Numbered from the stretch's first letter, positions 41,535-50,299 are shown. The stretch: 64,000 nucleotides of DNA from Gemmatimonadales bacterium (GCA_036500345.1 DASYCE010000011.1:146951-210950); one strand, 5' to 3'. Notes: generated by a model from the letters alone, not told the origin. A program made the numbers and translations.

Positions 41535-43022
41535 CTAGCGCACCCACCCCTGCGCTTCGAGGCCGCCGATCAATCCCGGCGTCTGCAGTGAGATCGGGCG
41601 CAGGTAGTCGCCCACGAGGGCACGGTTCCACCAGTTCCCGGTCGCCTTGCGCTCTGCCGCGGTCGTGAACTGGTAATTGTAGAGCTCGGCGCGAATCCAC
41701 ACCGGCGGCCTGTCGGGGAACGGATTCCCCGCCAGCAGCGAGAGTGTCGGCTTGTCGTTCTGCAGCAGCCGTGCAACCAGCGGCAGGAACCACGAATCGG
41801 CGTACGCCGGGCTCAGTGCAGCAAACCACATCAGCCAGTCAATGCGCAGGTGGTACGGTGCGATCCACGGAGGTCGTCGTGAGATGTCCCCCGGCTTCGC
41901 CTTGAACTGATACTCCTTCCACGACGTCGCCGGCGTGATCACCGAATCGGTCGTCCCCTCGATGATCACTTCCATCCGCTCCCGCGAGATCGAGCCGAAG
42001 GCGCCGTAGGTGTTGACCAGGTGCAACGGCTCGAACGAGGTGTTCATCGCCTGGCGGCTTGAGACCAGGTTGAGCGCCGGCCGGATGCTCAGCGCGACGA
42101 CCAGCACCGTGAGCGCGCCGAGGGCAATGCGGTGCGGCAGCGCAATCGGCTCGAGCGGTCCGGCGTGGACCGGGAGAACGTGTGCCAGCATCCGGTCGTC
42201 GAAGCACGCGATCGCCGCCACCGCGGTGAGCCAGTTGAGCCATGAGAGATTGCCGCTCAGGATGATCGTCCCCTGGAAGATCACGGTGATCGCGCCGGCG
42301 GTACGGCGGACCCACGCGATCGGGATGAGATATCCGAACGGTGCAACGACCTCGGCAAGATGATTGAAGAGCACCCCCGCTTCGTTCACCAATCCCGGAA
42401 ACCGGTTGAAATACCAGCTCAGGGGGTTCGGCATCGGCTGGGACTGGTAGTGATAGACCAGGCAGGTGAGATCGCGCCAGCACGGATCGCCGCGCAGCTT
42501 GATGAGACCGGCGCCGAGCATCACGCGGAAGAGGACCCAGCGGAACATCCAGATCACGATGACCGGCGGCGCGGTGTGCCGGGCGCCGAGGAAGATCGCG
42601 AGGAAACCGCACTCGCAGAGGAGCGTCTCCCATCCGAACGAGTACCACGTCTGCCCCACGTTGACGATCGAGAGATAGATGAGCCACATGGTCGTCCAGA
42701 TCACCATGCTCACCGGCGTCCCGAAGCGTTCGGAGATTCCGGCGATCGCCAGTGCCGCGCAGGCGATGCCGATCCAGGAAAGCGCGGCCGCGAATCCGTC
42801 GGAGTAATGGAAGAAGAAGAGCGACGGCGAGTCGGAGAATCGGGTGTTCTGCAGGAAGAACGGCACCGGCGTGAGCCCGCGCGTCCCCAGCAGCGGACGG
42901 AACTGGTTGACTGCGACCAGGAAGGCAACGAGATAGATCGCGGCGAGCGACCGCTGCAGCAGCCAGCGCGTCGCCCAGTATTCTGCGTGCACATCGCCAC
43001 CGAAGAGCGCCGCTGCCGTCAT
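41535..43022 (-). CDS. lipase maturation factor (LMF1)-like membrane protein
   Basis: A 495-residue polytopic membrane protein of the LMF1 family. ATG 43022 is preferred because AGGTGA lies five bases upstream; an in-frame GTG at 43031 overlaps the previous stop. Landmarks: EYWATRWLLQRSLAAIYLVA, GTRGLTPVPFF, FSFGWETLLCECGFLAIFLG-like stretch (YSFGWETLLCECGFLAIFLG), IWMFRWVLFRVMLGAGLIKL and GDPCWRDLTCLVYHYQSQPM. The YHYxxQPxPNPLSWY motif (PMPNPLSWYFNR) is diagnostic. C-terminal WIAPYHLRIDWLMWFAALSP completes the pattern. In animals LMF1 matures lipases in the ER; the bacterial role is unknown. It is co-transcribed with the FAD oxidoreductase upstream. Confidence 0.9.
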   Translation of the reverse strand: MTAAALFGGDVHAEYWATRWLLQRSLAAIYLVAFLVAVNQFRPLLGTRGLTPVPFFLQNTRFSDSPSLFFFHYSDGFAAALSWIGIACAALAIAGISERFGTPVSMVIWTTMWLIYLSIVNVGQTWYSFGWETLLCECGFLAIFLGARHTAPPVIVIWMFRWVLFRVMLGAGLIKLRGDPCWRDLTCLVYHYQSQPMPNPLSWYFNRFPGLVNEAGVLFNHLAEVVAPFGYLIPIAWVRRTAGAITVIFQGTIILSGNLSWLNWLTAVAAIACFDDRMLAHVLPVHAGPLEPIALPHRIALGALTVLVVALSIRPALNLVSSRQAMNTSFEPLHLVNTYGAFGSISRERMEVIIEGTTDSVITPATSWKEYQFKAKPGDISRRPPWIAPYHLRIDWLMWFAALSPAYADSWFLPLVARLLQNDKPTLSLLAGNPFPDRPPVWIRAELYNYQFTTAAERKATGNWWNRALVGDYLRPISLQTPGLIGGLEAQGWVR

Positions 43023-43027
43023 CGGAT

Positions 43028-44447
43028 TCACCTGAGCGCGCGAAGCGCGGCGCGCGCGGCGTGAAAGCCCGACATCCCGTGCACTCCTCCACCCGGCGGC
43101 GTCGACGCCGAAGCGAGATACCACCCGCGAACGGGGATCCGGTACGGGTGCAACGAGAGGAGCGGGCGCCCCAGCATCTGCATCAGGTTGTTGGCACCAC
43201 CCACGATGTCTCCGCCGACGTAGTTGCTATTGTGACGTTCGAGATCGGCCGGCGTCGTCACGTGGCGGCCGATCACCAGGTCGCGAAAGCCTGGCGCAAA
43301 GCGTTCGATCTGCGCTTCGATCGGCGCGGTCATGTCGATCGGAGAGCCGTTCGGGAGATGGCAGTACGCCCAGGCGGTATGCTGGCCCGCCGGCGCTCTC
43401 GTGTCGTCGAAGAGGCTCGGCTGGGTCAGCAGGACGAACGGTCGCTCGGCGTGCTCGCCACGTGCCACTGCTGCTTCCGATGCGGCTATCTCCTCGTATG
43501 TCCCGCCAAGATGGACCGTCGCGGCCTGGGCGCATTCCGCGGCGCGCCATGGAATCGGTCCGCGCAACGCCCAGTCGATCTTGAACGCCGCCGGGCCGTA
43601 CCGGTACGCGCCGATCCGCCGCCGGTATCGCGGCGGAAGGCGTTCTGCCGCGATGGAGAGGAGCGGGCGCGGCGAGAGGTCGAAGAGCACGACGTCGGCG
43701 CCGCTGAGCTCTGCGGCCGACTCGACGCGTCGATTGGTGCGGACCACGCCGCCGGCAGCGCCGAGCGTACTGGCGAGTGCATCGGCAATCCGCTGCGATC
43801 CGCCGCGTGGGAACGGCCACCCGGCGACGTGCCCCACCAGGCCAAGGACGAGCGCGAACGACGCGCTCCCCGCCGCATCGAACGGGAGCACGGCGTGCGC
43901 GGCGATCCCGGCGAAGAGCGCCCGCGCCCGCGCGCCACGAAGGCAGGTGTTGGCGACGTGATCGACGGAACGGAGCGCGTGCCGTCCAAACTGCGCCATG
44001 AGGAGCGGATGCCGCGGCGGAATCAGCGGCGCGAGCAGCGACTCGATGAGCCGGTCATGATCGGCGATCAGCGGGTTGAAGAGGGCGCGCCAGGAGTCGG
44101 CGTCCGCGTCGAGCCTCGCGGCGGTACGGTCGATTGAGCGGTGGAACACGACGGCTGTGCCGTCATCGAGCGGGTGGACGAACGGCGCCGGCGAGTCGAG
44201 CCATTCCAGCCCGTGTTCGGCGAGCGGGAGCGAGCGGAAGAACGGGGAGACGGCCGCCATCGGATGGATCGCGGAGCAGACGTCGTGCATGAATCCGGGG
44301 AGGGTCAGCTCGGCCGACCGGATCCCGCCGCCGATTGTCGGCTCTGCTTCCAGCACCGTGACTGTGCATCCCCCCTGGGCGAGGGTGATCGCCGCGGCGA
44401 GGCCGTTCGGTCCCGACCCGACCACAATCGCGGTACGCGGTGTCATT
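43028..44447 (-). CDS. FAD-dependent oxidoreductase, phytoene-desaturase-like
   Basis: A 473-residue flavoprotein of the phytoene desaturase/PYROXD2-like group. N-terminal dinucleotide-binding motif AIVVGSGPNGLAAAITLAQG, followed by the ADP-ribose acid in TVTVLEAEPTIGGGIRSAEL. Further landmarks: LPGFMHDVCSAIHPMAAVSP, GWPFPRGGSQRIADALASTL and the C-terminal YLASASTPPGGGVHGMSGFH, the family's FAD-contact motif. No crt-type partner genes lie nearby, so carotenoid synthesis is not implied; the substrate is unknown. The start (44447) is 80 bases from the divergent beta-propeller gene, so the two share a promoter region. Its stop overlaps an alternative GTG start of the LMF1-like gene. Confidence 0.9.
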
Positions 44448-44490
44448 CGACCAATATCGGTGAAAGTCTGGTAAAAGCCACGCAATCCCT

Positions 44491-44521
44491 TTGACACCGA
44501 ATCGGCGTCGTGCCGTATCTT
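44491..44521 (+). promoter_or_regulatory. promoter of the beta-propeller gene, leaderless arrangement
   Basis: TTGACA at 44491-44496 and TATCTT at 44516-44521 (19 bp apart, or GTATCT at 18 bp) lie so close to ATG 44527 that transcription would begin at or next to the start codon. No Shine-Dalgarno sequence is present before the ATG, which agrees with a leaderless mRNA. Confidence 0.5.
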
Positions 44522-44526
44522 CTGAT

Positions 44527-47500
44527 ATGCCCACATCATCCCATACCGGACGGACAGCCGTCCCCCTGCGCGCACGTGCCGTTCTCCGTGCCGCTTCCTG
44601 CAGCGCTGCGCTTCTCATGGTCGGCGCCTCGCCGGTCAAACCATCGCTGCTCGCCGGCCTCGTCTGGCGCAACGTCGGTCCGCTCCGCGGCGGCAGGATC
44701 GCGGCAGTGACCGGGGCAATAGGCCAGCCGGGGACCTTCTACGTCGGCCTTCCCGCCGGCGGCGTCTGGAAGACGACCAGCGCCGGCGAGACCTGGTACC
44801 CCGTCTTCGATTCGATCAAGGAAGTGTCCTCCATCGGGTCGGTCGAAGTGGCACCATCGAATCCCGACATCATCTATGTAGGGACCGGTGACAAGGTCAC
44901 CGGCGGTCCGTACAACGTCGGCGACGGCATCTACAAGTCGACCGATGCCGGCACCACCTGGCATCACATCGGCCTCGATGATTCGCGCGTGGTCCCGTCG
45001 ATGCTCGTCGACCCGACCAACCCCGACATCGTCCTCGCCGCCGCCGAAGGCGACGTCAATCACAAGAGCCAGATGCGCGGCGTCTATCGCAGCACCGACG
45101 GCGGCCGAACCTGGACGCGGACCCTTTTCGTCAATGATTCGACCGGGATCCAGAAGATCGCCCGCGCGTTCGACCAGCCGAACGTGATCTTCGCCACGTC
45201 GATCCGGCACTACCGGGTTCCGACGCCGCCATCTGGAATCTTCCCGCCGGCGCCGAGCGGCCCGCCGTCGCAAGCCACGGCGACGATGCTCTACAAGTCG
45301 ACCGACGAAGGGGTGACATGGAATGAGGTCTCTGGCAGTGGCCTCCCGAGGCTTGCCGGCTGCGAATACGTCGCCGTGGCGCAGAACACCAACGCGTCGC
45401 GCGTCTTCGTGATCGGCAACAACGGCCTTTTCCGCAGCGACGACGGCGGGACGAGCTGGCGCCAGATGGACAAGGACGACGAACGAATCCGCAATGGACA
45501 GGGCGGTTACAACTGCGGCGTCTACGTCAACACCAGGAATCCCGATATCATCTATTCGATTCACACTTCGAGCTACGTGTCGACCGACGGCGGCAACACG
45601 TTCACCGGTTTCAAGGGCGCTCCCGGCGGCGACGATCCGCAGCAGATGTGGCTCGATCCGGTCAACAGCAATCGCATCCTCCTCGGCCTCGATCAGGGCG
45701 CGGTGGTGACGCTCGACGGCGGCAAGACCTGGGGTTCGTGGTACAACCAGTCGACCGAGCAGGTGTATCACATCTCGACCGACAACTCGACGCCATACTG
45801 GATCTACGCCACCCAGCAGGATGCCGGCGCAGTGCGCACCCGGAGCCGCGGCAACTTCGGCGAGATCACGCCGCTCGACTGGAGCGCGGTACCGTCGTGG
45901 GAGTGGGGGACGATCATCGCCGATCCGCTCAACCCCAACACCGTATACGGTAGCGGCAACGGGATCGAGAAGATCTCCTATCCTGCCGAGCAGTGGATCA
46001 GCATTTCCCCGCAGACCAATCCGGACCTGCATCTGCGAAACTCCTTCTCGCAGCCGATCACCTTCGCGCCATGGAACCAGCACGAATTGATCACCGGCTT
46101 CCAGTACGTGATGGAAACCACCGACGCCGGGATGCATTGGTCGAAGATTTCGCCGGACCTGACCACGCCGAAGGGCGTCACGCCGCTTCCGGATACGGTG
46201 CCGTCGCCGCCGGGCTCATTCCCGCGCGGATCGATCGAGACGATCTCCGCGAGCACCGTGGGACGCGGAATCATCTGGGCCGGCACCAATACCGGGCTGA
46301 TCAAGGTGACGCATGACGACGGCAAGGCCTGGGAAGACGTCACGATTCCCGGCCTGCCGTTCGGTCCGCGGGCGCTCATCTCGATGATCGATGCGTCGCA
46401 CACCGACGCCGGCGGCGCCTACGTGGCGGTCAATCTGTCGGGCGCCGGCGATGATACGCCGTATCTCTATCGCACCCATGATTTCGGAAAGACCTGGACG
46501 CGAATCACGAACGGGCTGCCGACCAATGAGGTGAGCGGTTCGTTCGCCAACGTGATCCGGGCCGACAAGGTGCGCGCGGGCCTGCTCTTCGCCGGAACCG
46601 AGAGCGGGATGTATGTCTCGTTCGACGATGGCGACAACTGGCAGTCGCTCCAACTCAACCTTCCCAACACCTCGTACCGCGACATCGCCTTCGCCGGTAA
46701 CGACATGATCGTCGGCACCTACGGCCGGGGGATCTGGGTGCTCGACGACTATGCGGTGCTTAGGCAGCTGACGCCGGCCGTGACCGAGGAATCGGTGCAT
46801 CTCTTCAAGCCCGATCCGACGACGCGGTACCGGCGGAACACCAACTACGATACGCCATTCCCGCCCGAGGTGCCGCACGCACTGAACCCGCCGGAAGGGA
46901 TGCTCATCTACTACTCGCTCGCCAGCGCACCGTCGGGCGACATCACGATCGACGTCCTCGATTCCACGGGTGCCATGGTCCGGCATCTCTCCAGCGTCGC
47001 CGAACCGCCGGTCAAGGAGGCTGCGCGCCCGCCGAACCCCAATTTCTGGGTGGCGCTCCCGCACGGCTTGCCCAGGGAGGCCGGGCTCAATCGCGCCAAC
47101 TGGGATTTGCGGCTCGCGCCGCCGCCGGCCTTCTCGCATACCTACGAGATCAATGCGAATCCGGGGCTGACCCCGGCGTCGCCGGAGGGGGTCCTGGTGC
47201 CACCGGGGACGTACACCATCAAGCTCACGGCCGACGGCAAGAGCTATACGCAGACCGCCACCGTCACCCGTGACCCGCGGTCACCCGCGACTGCCGCCGA
47301 CGTGCGCGCACAATACACCTTTCTGCGGAAGCTCTACGTCGCAGCGCAGGTGGCATGGGACGGTTATCAGCAGGTGCAGGCGATGCGCGATGAGTTGAAG
47401 GCGCTCACGCCGGGCGATGCGAACTCAGTTGCGGCAAAGGCGATCGCGGCATTCCGTTCCCGCCTCGACACCGTCAGCGGCAACGCCGGGGTGTTCGGGC

Positions 47501-47802
47501 GTTCCGGACAACGGACGCCGCCGAACTTCTTCGGGTCGAGCAATGCCTTCACGAGTGCGCTGACCAGCACCGACAACGCCGATCAGGCGCCGAACGGTGC
47601 AGAGATTGGTGGGTGGGAGGCATTGTGCAGGGACCTGCACGACACGGCCGAGCACTGGAAGGCGATCAACAGTGAGGCGCTGCCGGCATTGAATGCGACA
47701 TTGACATCAAATGGAATGCCGGCAGTACGCGCTGCGGTTGGCGTGAAGGCGCCGGTTTGCACGCAACCGGCGCCTATCCCCGCCCCTCGCCGCAAGCCTT
47801 AG
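44527..47802 (+). CDS. exported BNR/sortilin (VPS10)-type beta-propeller protein
   Basis: A 1091-residue secreted protein. An N-terminal export segment (AVLRAASCSAALLMVGASPV) precedes two consecutive beta-propellers made of Asp-box/BNR turns: YKSTDAGTTWHHIGLDDSRV, YRSTDGGRTWTRTLFVNDST, FRSDDGGTSWRQMDKDDERI, YRTHDFGKTWTRITNGLPTN and SFDDGDNWQSLQLNLPNTS. This is the architecture annotated as VPS10/sortilin-type or glycosyl-hydrolase-like WD40/BNR proteins in Acidobacteria and Gemmatimonadota. The C-terminal third has FnIII-like segments (PPGTYTIKLTADGKSYTQTA) and a helical end. Catalytic residues for a glycosidase are not evident, so a binding role is as likely. Confidence 0.88.
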   Translation: MPTSSHTGRTAVPLRARAVLRAASCSAALLMVGASPVKPSLLAGLVWRNVGPLRGGRIAAVTGAIGQPGTFYVGLPAGGVWKTTSAGETWYPVFDSIKEVSSIGSVEVAPSNPDIIYVGTGDKVTGGPYNVGDGIYKSTDAGTTWHHIGLDDSRVVPSMLVDPTNPDIVLAAAEGDVNHKSQMRGVYRSTDGGRTWTRTLFVNDSTGIQKIARAFDQPNVIFATSIRHYRVPTPPSGIFPPAPSGPPSQATATMLYKSTDEGVTWNEVSGSGLPRLAGCEYVAVAQNTNASRVFVIGNNGLFRSDDGGTSWRQMDKDDERIRNGQGGYNCGVYVNTRNPDIIYSIHTSSYVSTDGGNTFTGFKGAPGGDDPQQMWLDPVNSNRILLGLDQGAVVTLDGGKTWGSWYNQSTEQVYHISTDNSTPYWIYATQQDAGAVRTRSRGNFGEITPLDWSAVPSWEWGTIIADPLNPNTVYGSGNGIEKISYPAEQWISISPQTNPDLHLRNSFSQPITFAPWNQHELITGFQYVMETTDAGMHWSKISPDLTTPKGVTPLPDTVPSPPGSFPRGSIETISASTVGRGIIWAGTNTGLIKVTHDDGKAWEDVTIPGLPFGPRALISMIDASHTDAGGAYVAVNLSGAGDDTPYLYRTHDFGKTWTRITNGLPTNEVSGSFANVIRADKVRAGLLFAGTESGMYVSFDDGDNWQSLQLNLPNTSYRDIAFAGNDMIVGTYGRGIWVLDDYAVLRQLTPAVTEESVHLFKPDPTTRYRRNTNYDTPFPPEVPHALNPPEGMLIYYSLASAPSGDITIDVLDSTGAMVRHLSSVAEPPVKEAARPPNPNFWVALPHGLPREAGLNRANWDLRLAPPPAFSHTYEINANPGLTPASPEGVLVPPGTYTIKLTADGKSYTQTATVTRDPRSPATAADVRAQYTFLRKLYVAAQVAWDGYQQVQAMRDELKALTPGDANSVAAKAIAAFRSRLDTVSGNAGVFGRSGQRTPPNFFGSSNAFTSALTSTDNADQAPNGAEIGGWEALCRDLHDTAEHWKAINSEALPALNATLTSNGMPAVRAAVGVKAPVCTQPAPIPAPRRKP
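47747..47775 (-). terminator. perfect hairpin inside the end of the propeller gene
   Basis: AGGCGCCGGTT (47747-47757) and AACCGGCGCCT (47765-47775) form an 11-bp stem with a 7-base loop. The hairpin starts 24 bases beyond the stop of the minus-strand YHS gene and lies within the last codons of the plus-strand gene, so it could terminate both transcripts. No T-run follows on either strand. Confidence 0.5.
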
Positions 47803-48074
47803 CGAGACTTCTTCGGGGGTCCAGGTTCGTACTCGGCGCCGCCACTTCCGGCGGCGCCGAACTTTGGTGCGACAACCGGACCCGTCTTCGTGAATGGCGG
47901 CTCGTCACTGCTGCCCTCCGTCCGGCCCTTCGCGTAGTGCGCCGGATCGGCATCGAATTGATGCTGACAGTTCTTCGAGCAGAAGTAGTACCGCTCGCCA
48001 TTCCAGTTCGAGACTCCCTCCGCCGCTGCCGGATCGATCGACATTCCGCACACCGGATCCAGAACCTGTGCCAT
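47799..48074 (-). CDS. YHS-domain protein
   Basis: A 91-residue small protein. ATG 48074 is preceded by GGGAGG. The YHS domain occupies residues 1-50: MAQVLDPVCGMSIDPAAAEG and YYFCSKNCQHQFDADPAHYA, with Cys residues in DPVCGM and FCSKNC as in the metal-binding YHS domains of copper and heavy-metal ATPases. The C-terminal half is Gly/Pro/Lys-rich (FGAAGSGGAEYEPGPPKKSR) and probably disordered. Its stop overlaps the convergent propeller gene by four bases. It is 25 bases downstream of the Ser-rich gene and likely co-transcribed with it. A metal chaperone role is inferred from the domain only. Confidence 0.88.
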   Translation of the reverse strand: MAQVLDPVCGMSIDPAAAEGVSNWNGERYYFCSKNCQHQFDADPAHYAKGRTEGSSDEPPFTKTGPVVAPKFGAAGSGGAEYEPGPPKKSR

Positions 48075-48099
48075 GGTGAAATCCTCCCGACCGCTCGGT

Positions 48100-48567
48100 T
48101 CAGTGCCGATGCTGCGAACGCCGCGTGTTGCCGTTGGAGCTGTTGGGATTGGTCGATTGCTTGCTGCTCCCCTGATTCGCGTTCCGGGAGCTGCTCCCCC
48201 CCGACCGGTTCGACGACATCGACCGGCTCCCGCTCTGGCGTCCGCCGTCACCGAGGTCGTTCTCGTTCCACTGGTCGAGGTCGGCATCCGAACCCTGCCG
48301 CTGCGACGAGCGGCTCCCCTGGCTCCCCGATGGCGACTTGCTCGATGGCGAGCGGTTGGATGAGGCTTGCGACCGGCTGGACTGCGGCTGCGACTTGCTC
48401 GACTGCGATGGCGACGACTTGCCTGACTGAGATTGCGACGACTTGCTCGACTGCGATGGCGACGACTTGCTCGACTGCGACTGCGACGACTTGTTCGACC
48501 GGGATTGGCCGCTGCTGTTTCGGCCGCTCGATTCCGATCCCTGTGCTTTCTGGTTGCTGCGTTGCAT
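48100..48567 (-). CDS. Ser/Gln/Lys-rich disordered repeat protein
   Basis: A 155-residue low-complexity protein. ATG 48567 has GGAGG seven bases upstream. Residues ~20-75 are built from near-exact 6-residue units such as SQSSKSSPSQSSKSSQSQSG, mirrored in the DNA as an 18-base repeat (for example GACTTGCTCGACTGCGATGG around 48430-48480). The rest is Ser/Arg/Asn/Gly-rich, with one acidic segment GSDADLDQWNENDLGDGGRQ that resembles a folded or binding island. There is no signal peptide. Such basic Ser-rich proteins can bind DNA or act in stress protection, but no function can be assigned. Confidence 0.7.
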   Translation of the reverse strand: MQRSNQKAQGSESSGRNSSGQSRSNKSSQSQSSKSSPSQSSKSSQSQSGKSSPSQSSKSQPQSSRSQASSNRSPSSKSPSGSQGSRSSQRQGSDADLDQWNENDLGDGGRQSGSRSMSSNRSGGSSSRNANQGSSKQSTNPNSSNGNTRRSQHRH

Positions 48568-48689
48568 CTGAGCCTCCTGATGGTGATCAATGATGACACC
48601 GTGGTGCATTCGGAGTGACGCCACGCAGCGCGAGTGTTTGCACAATTATTGCGCGCATCGTGGTCAGTGCAGATCGATGGCGCCCCCGG

Positions 48690-48718
48690 TTGAATTCGCG
48701 GCAGAGATTCTCTACACT
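48690..48718 (+). promoter_or_regulatory. sigma-70-type promoter of micro-ORF
   Basis: TTGAAT (48690-48695) and TACACT (48713-48718) are exactly 17 bp apart. Transcription would start near 48725, about 28 bases before the AAGGAGGTGATC element at 48751. No longer gene follows on this strand for 200 bases. Confidence 0.5.
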
Positions 48719-48764
48719 TGGATTGTCCGCCCGTAGTCCCACCCGCTTCGAAGGAGGTGATCCC

Positions 48765-48830
48765 TTGCCTAGCAGTCCTAGTATCATCGTCAGTCCGACC
48801 TGGGCAAACGGTCGCCGCTTGACCGCCTGA
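48765..48830 (+). CDS. 21-residue micro-ORF with ideal Shine-Dalgarno sequence
   Basis: TTG 48765 to TGA 48828-48830 encodes MPSSPSIIVSPTWANGRRLT plus a final Ala. The reason to call it is upstream: AAGGAGGTGATC at 48751-48762 is complementary to the 3' end of bacterial 16S rRNA along its full length, and GGAGG stands seven bases from the TTG. The segment SPSIIVSPTWANG is mildly hydrophobic with a basic tail (RRLT). A promoter-like pair lies correctly upstream. No larger gene begins there. It may be a small protein or a leader peptide, or the 12-mer may be a chance match. I do not recognise the peptide. Confidence 0.5.
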   Translation: MPSSPSIIVSPTWANGRRLTA

Positions 48831-49044
48831 CAGTTGCCTGGTCCCAGCTCGACCGTGTCGGGCTGACCATGGTATGCGCGCCGCTTCTGCCACATGGGAG
48901 GAGCGGCGCGATCCATTTCGGCGTTCGACAACTGTCCGGCGAACTCGCCCGGCGATCGATCGCTCGACCGTTACGACATTCCGCTTACGGGTTCTCGTTT
49001 TCGGCGTAGATTAGCCCCTTCTTCCCAACCGATCCGAGGGGTCC
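48831..49044. other. gap after micro-ORF with a hairpin
   Basis: No gene is seen. CGCGCCGCT (48877-48885) and AGCGGCGCG (48902-48910) make a perfect 9-bp stem with a 16-base loop, a possible terminator for the micro-ORF transcript. GAGGGG just before 49045 is the ribosome-binding site of the next gene. Confidence 0.4.
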
Positions 49045-49605
49045 ATGTACGCCATCGAAACGCTGTGGCTTCCGATCCTCCTGTCTGCCGTCGCGGTATT
49101 CATCGTGTCGTCGGTGATCCACATGGCGACGCCGTGGCACAAGAACGACTTCTCAAAGGTGCCCGACGAGGACAATGTGATGGCCGCGCTTCGTCCGTTC
49201 GGGATTCCGCACGGCGAGTACATGATCCCCAAGGCAGACAGCATGGCGGATATGCGGTCGCCGGGGTTCAAGGCCAAGATGGCCGCCGGACCCAACGTCA
49301 TCATGACCATGTTGCGGCCGATGCCGATGTCGATGCCCAGCTTCCTGATCCAGTGGTTCCTCTATGTCCTGGTTGTTTCGGCCGCAGTGGCGTGTCTCGC
49401 CAGCGCCACCGTCATGCACGGGGCGTCGCCGCACCACGTCTTCCACGCGGTCGCATTCTCATCATTCCTCGCCTATTCGGCGGCGATCTGGCCGTTCTCG
49501 ATCTGGTACCAGCGGCCGTGGGGCACCACGATCCGCTCCACGATCGATGGCCTGATCTACGGGCTCGTCACCGGCGCGATCTTCATGCAGTTCTGGCCGA
49601 TGTAA
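49045..49605 (+). CDS. conserved-looking membrane protein of unknown function
   Basis: A 186-residue membrane protein with about four helices: LWLPILLSAVAVFIVSSVIH at the N-terminus, FLIQWFLYVLVVSAAVACLA, VFHAVAFSSFLAYSAAIWPF and the last one ending IYGLVTGAIFMQFWPM. A cytoplasmic loop between helices 1 and 2 contains HKNDFSKVPDEDNVMAALRP and a Met/Pro-rich MLRPMPMSMPSF. His and Met residues at helix ends (VIHMATPWHK, MHGASPHH) could bind metal. I recall no named family. The start ATG 49045 has GAGGGG at good distance. A strong hairpin follows at 49630. Confidence 0.75.
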   Translation: MYAIETLWLPILLSAVAVFIVSSVIHMATPWHKNDFSKVPDEDNVMAALRPFGIPHGEYMIPKADSMADMRSPGFKAKMAAGPNVIMTMLRPMPMSMPSFLIQWFLYVLVVSAAVACLASATVMHGASPHHVFHAVAFSSFLAYSAAIWPFSIWYQRPWGTTIRSTIDGLIYGLVTGAIFMQFWPM

Positions 49606-49629
49606 CAGCAGCAGTTCCCAGGTAGCACA

Positions 49630-49667
49630 GAGGGGGAAGGACGGCACGAATGCGGTCCTTCTCCCTC
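49630..49667 (+). terminator. hairpin terminator after membrane protein gene
   Basis: GAGGGGGAAGGAC (49630-49642) pairs with GTCCTTCTCCCTC (49655-49667) over 13 bp, with one G-T wobble and a 12-base loop. It begins 25 bases after the stop at 49605. Confidence 0.7.
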
Positions 49668-49693
49668 GTCCGTTCGGAATCCATATTCCCGTT

Positions 49694-50275
49694 GTGCACA
49701 AGACGCGCGCTGGGTCGTCGCGAGCAGATGCTCCAATCCCCGACCCGATCCCGGTGACGATCTACACCGTCGGCCATTCGAACCGATCGCTCGAGGAGTT
49801 TGTCGCGATCCTCGAATCGGCCGGAATCACCATGCTCGTCGATGTGCGATCGATTCCACGGTCGCGCGCCACGCCGCAATTCAATGCCGACACTCTCCCG
49901 GCGGCGCTCGCCGAACACGGTATCGGTTACCGTCATCTCAAGGCCCTCGGCGGGCGGCGCCATCATCCCAAAGGGGCGCCGCCGTCACAGAACCGGTACT
50001 GGCGCGTCGACGCGTTCAGGGCTTACGCCGACTACGCCGAGACGCCGGCGTTCCGCGCCGGCCTCGATGAACTGATCGCGCTGGCGGAGAACGACCGCTG
50101 CGCGATCATGTGTGCCGAAGCGGTCTGGTGGCGATGCCATCGGCGGATCATTACCGACTGGCTCCTCGCCAGCGGCATCACCGTCGACCATCTCATGGGA
50201 ATTGGTGATGTCACGCCGGCGACGCTGACACCGGACGCGCATGTACGGAAGGGAGTCGTGACCTACCCCGGGTGA
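49694..50275 (+). CDS. DUF488-family protein
   Basis: A protein of up to 193 residues in the DUF488 family. Core landmarks: IYTVGHSNRSLEEFVAILES at the start, MLVDVRSIPRSRATPQFNAD, YRHLKALGGRR and the Cys-containing CAIMCAEAVWWRCHRRIITD, whose CxE...CHR pattern is the family signature. The start is uncertain: GTG 49694 is used, but the conserved region begins about 20 codons later and GTG 49754 is an alternative. The family is widespread and of unproven function. The gene ends in a bidirectional hairpin shared with the convergent M13 peptidase gene. Confidence 0.9.
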   Translation: MHKTRAGSSRADAPIPDPIPVTIYTVGHSNRSLEEFVAILESAGITMLVDVRSIPRSRATPQFNADTLPAALAEHGIGYRHLKALGGRRHHPKGAPPSQNRYWRVDAFRAYADYAETPAFRAGLDELIALAENDRCAIMCAEAVWWRCHRRIITDWLLASGITVDHLMGIGDVTPATLTPDAHVRKGVVTYPG

Positions 50276-50299
50276 AGGCTCGCCTTTCCGCCTTCACCC
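50270..50299. terminator. bidirectional hairpin between convergent genes
   Basis: GGGTGAAGGC (50270-50279) and GCCTTCACCC (50290-50299) are perfectly complementary with a 10-base loop. The left arm includes the DUF488 stop codon, and the right arm lies 18 bases from the M13 gene's stop, so both transcripts can end here. Confidence 0.7.

Noticed and set aside
43028..44447. Carotenoid biosynthesis gene
   Set aside because: The desaturase-like fold alone is not enough; there is no phytoene synthase or other crt gene beside it.
47757..48593. Plus-strand frame opposite the YHS and Ser-rich genes
   Set aside because: The minus strand has two good ribosome-binding sites and a YHS domain; this frame is repetitive antisense.
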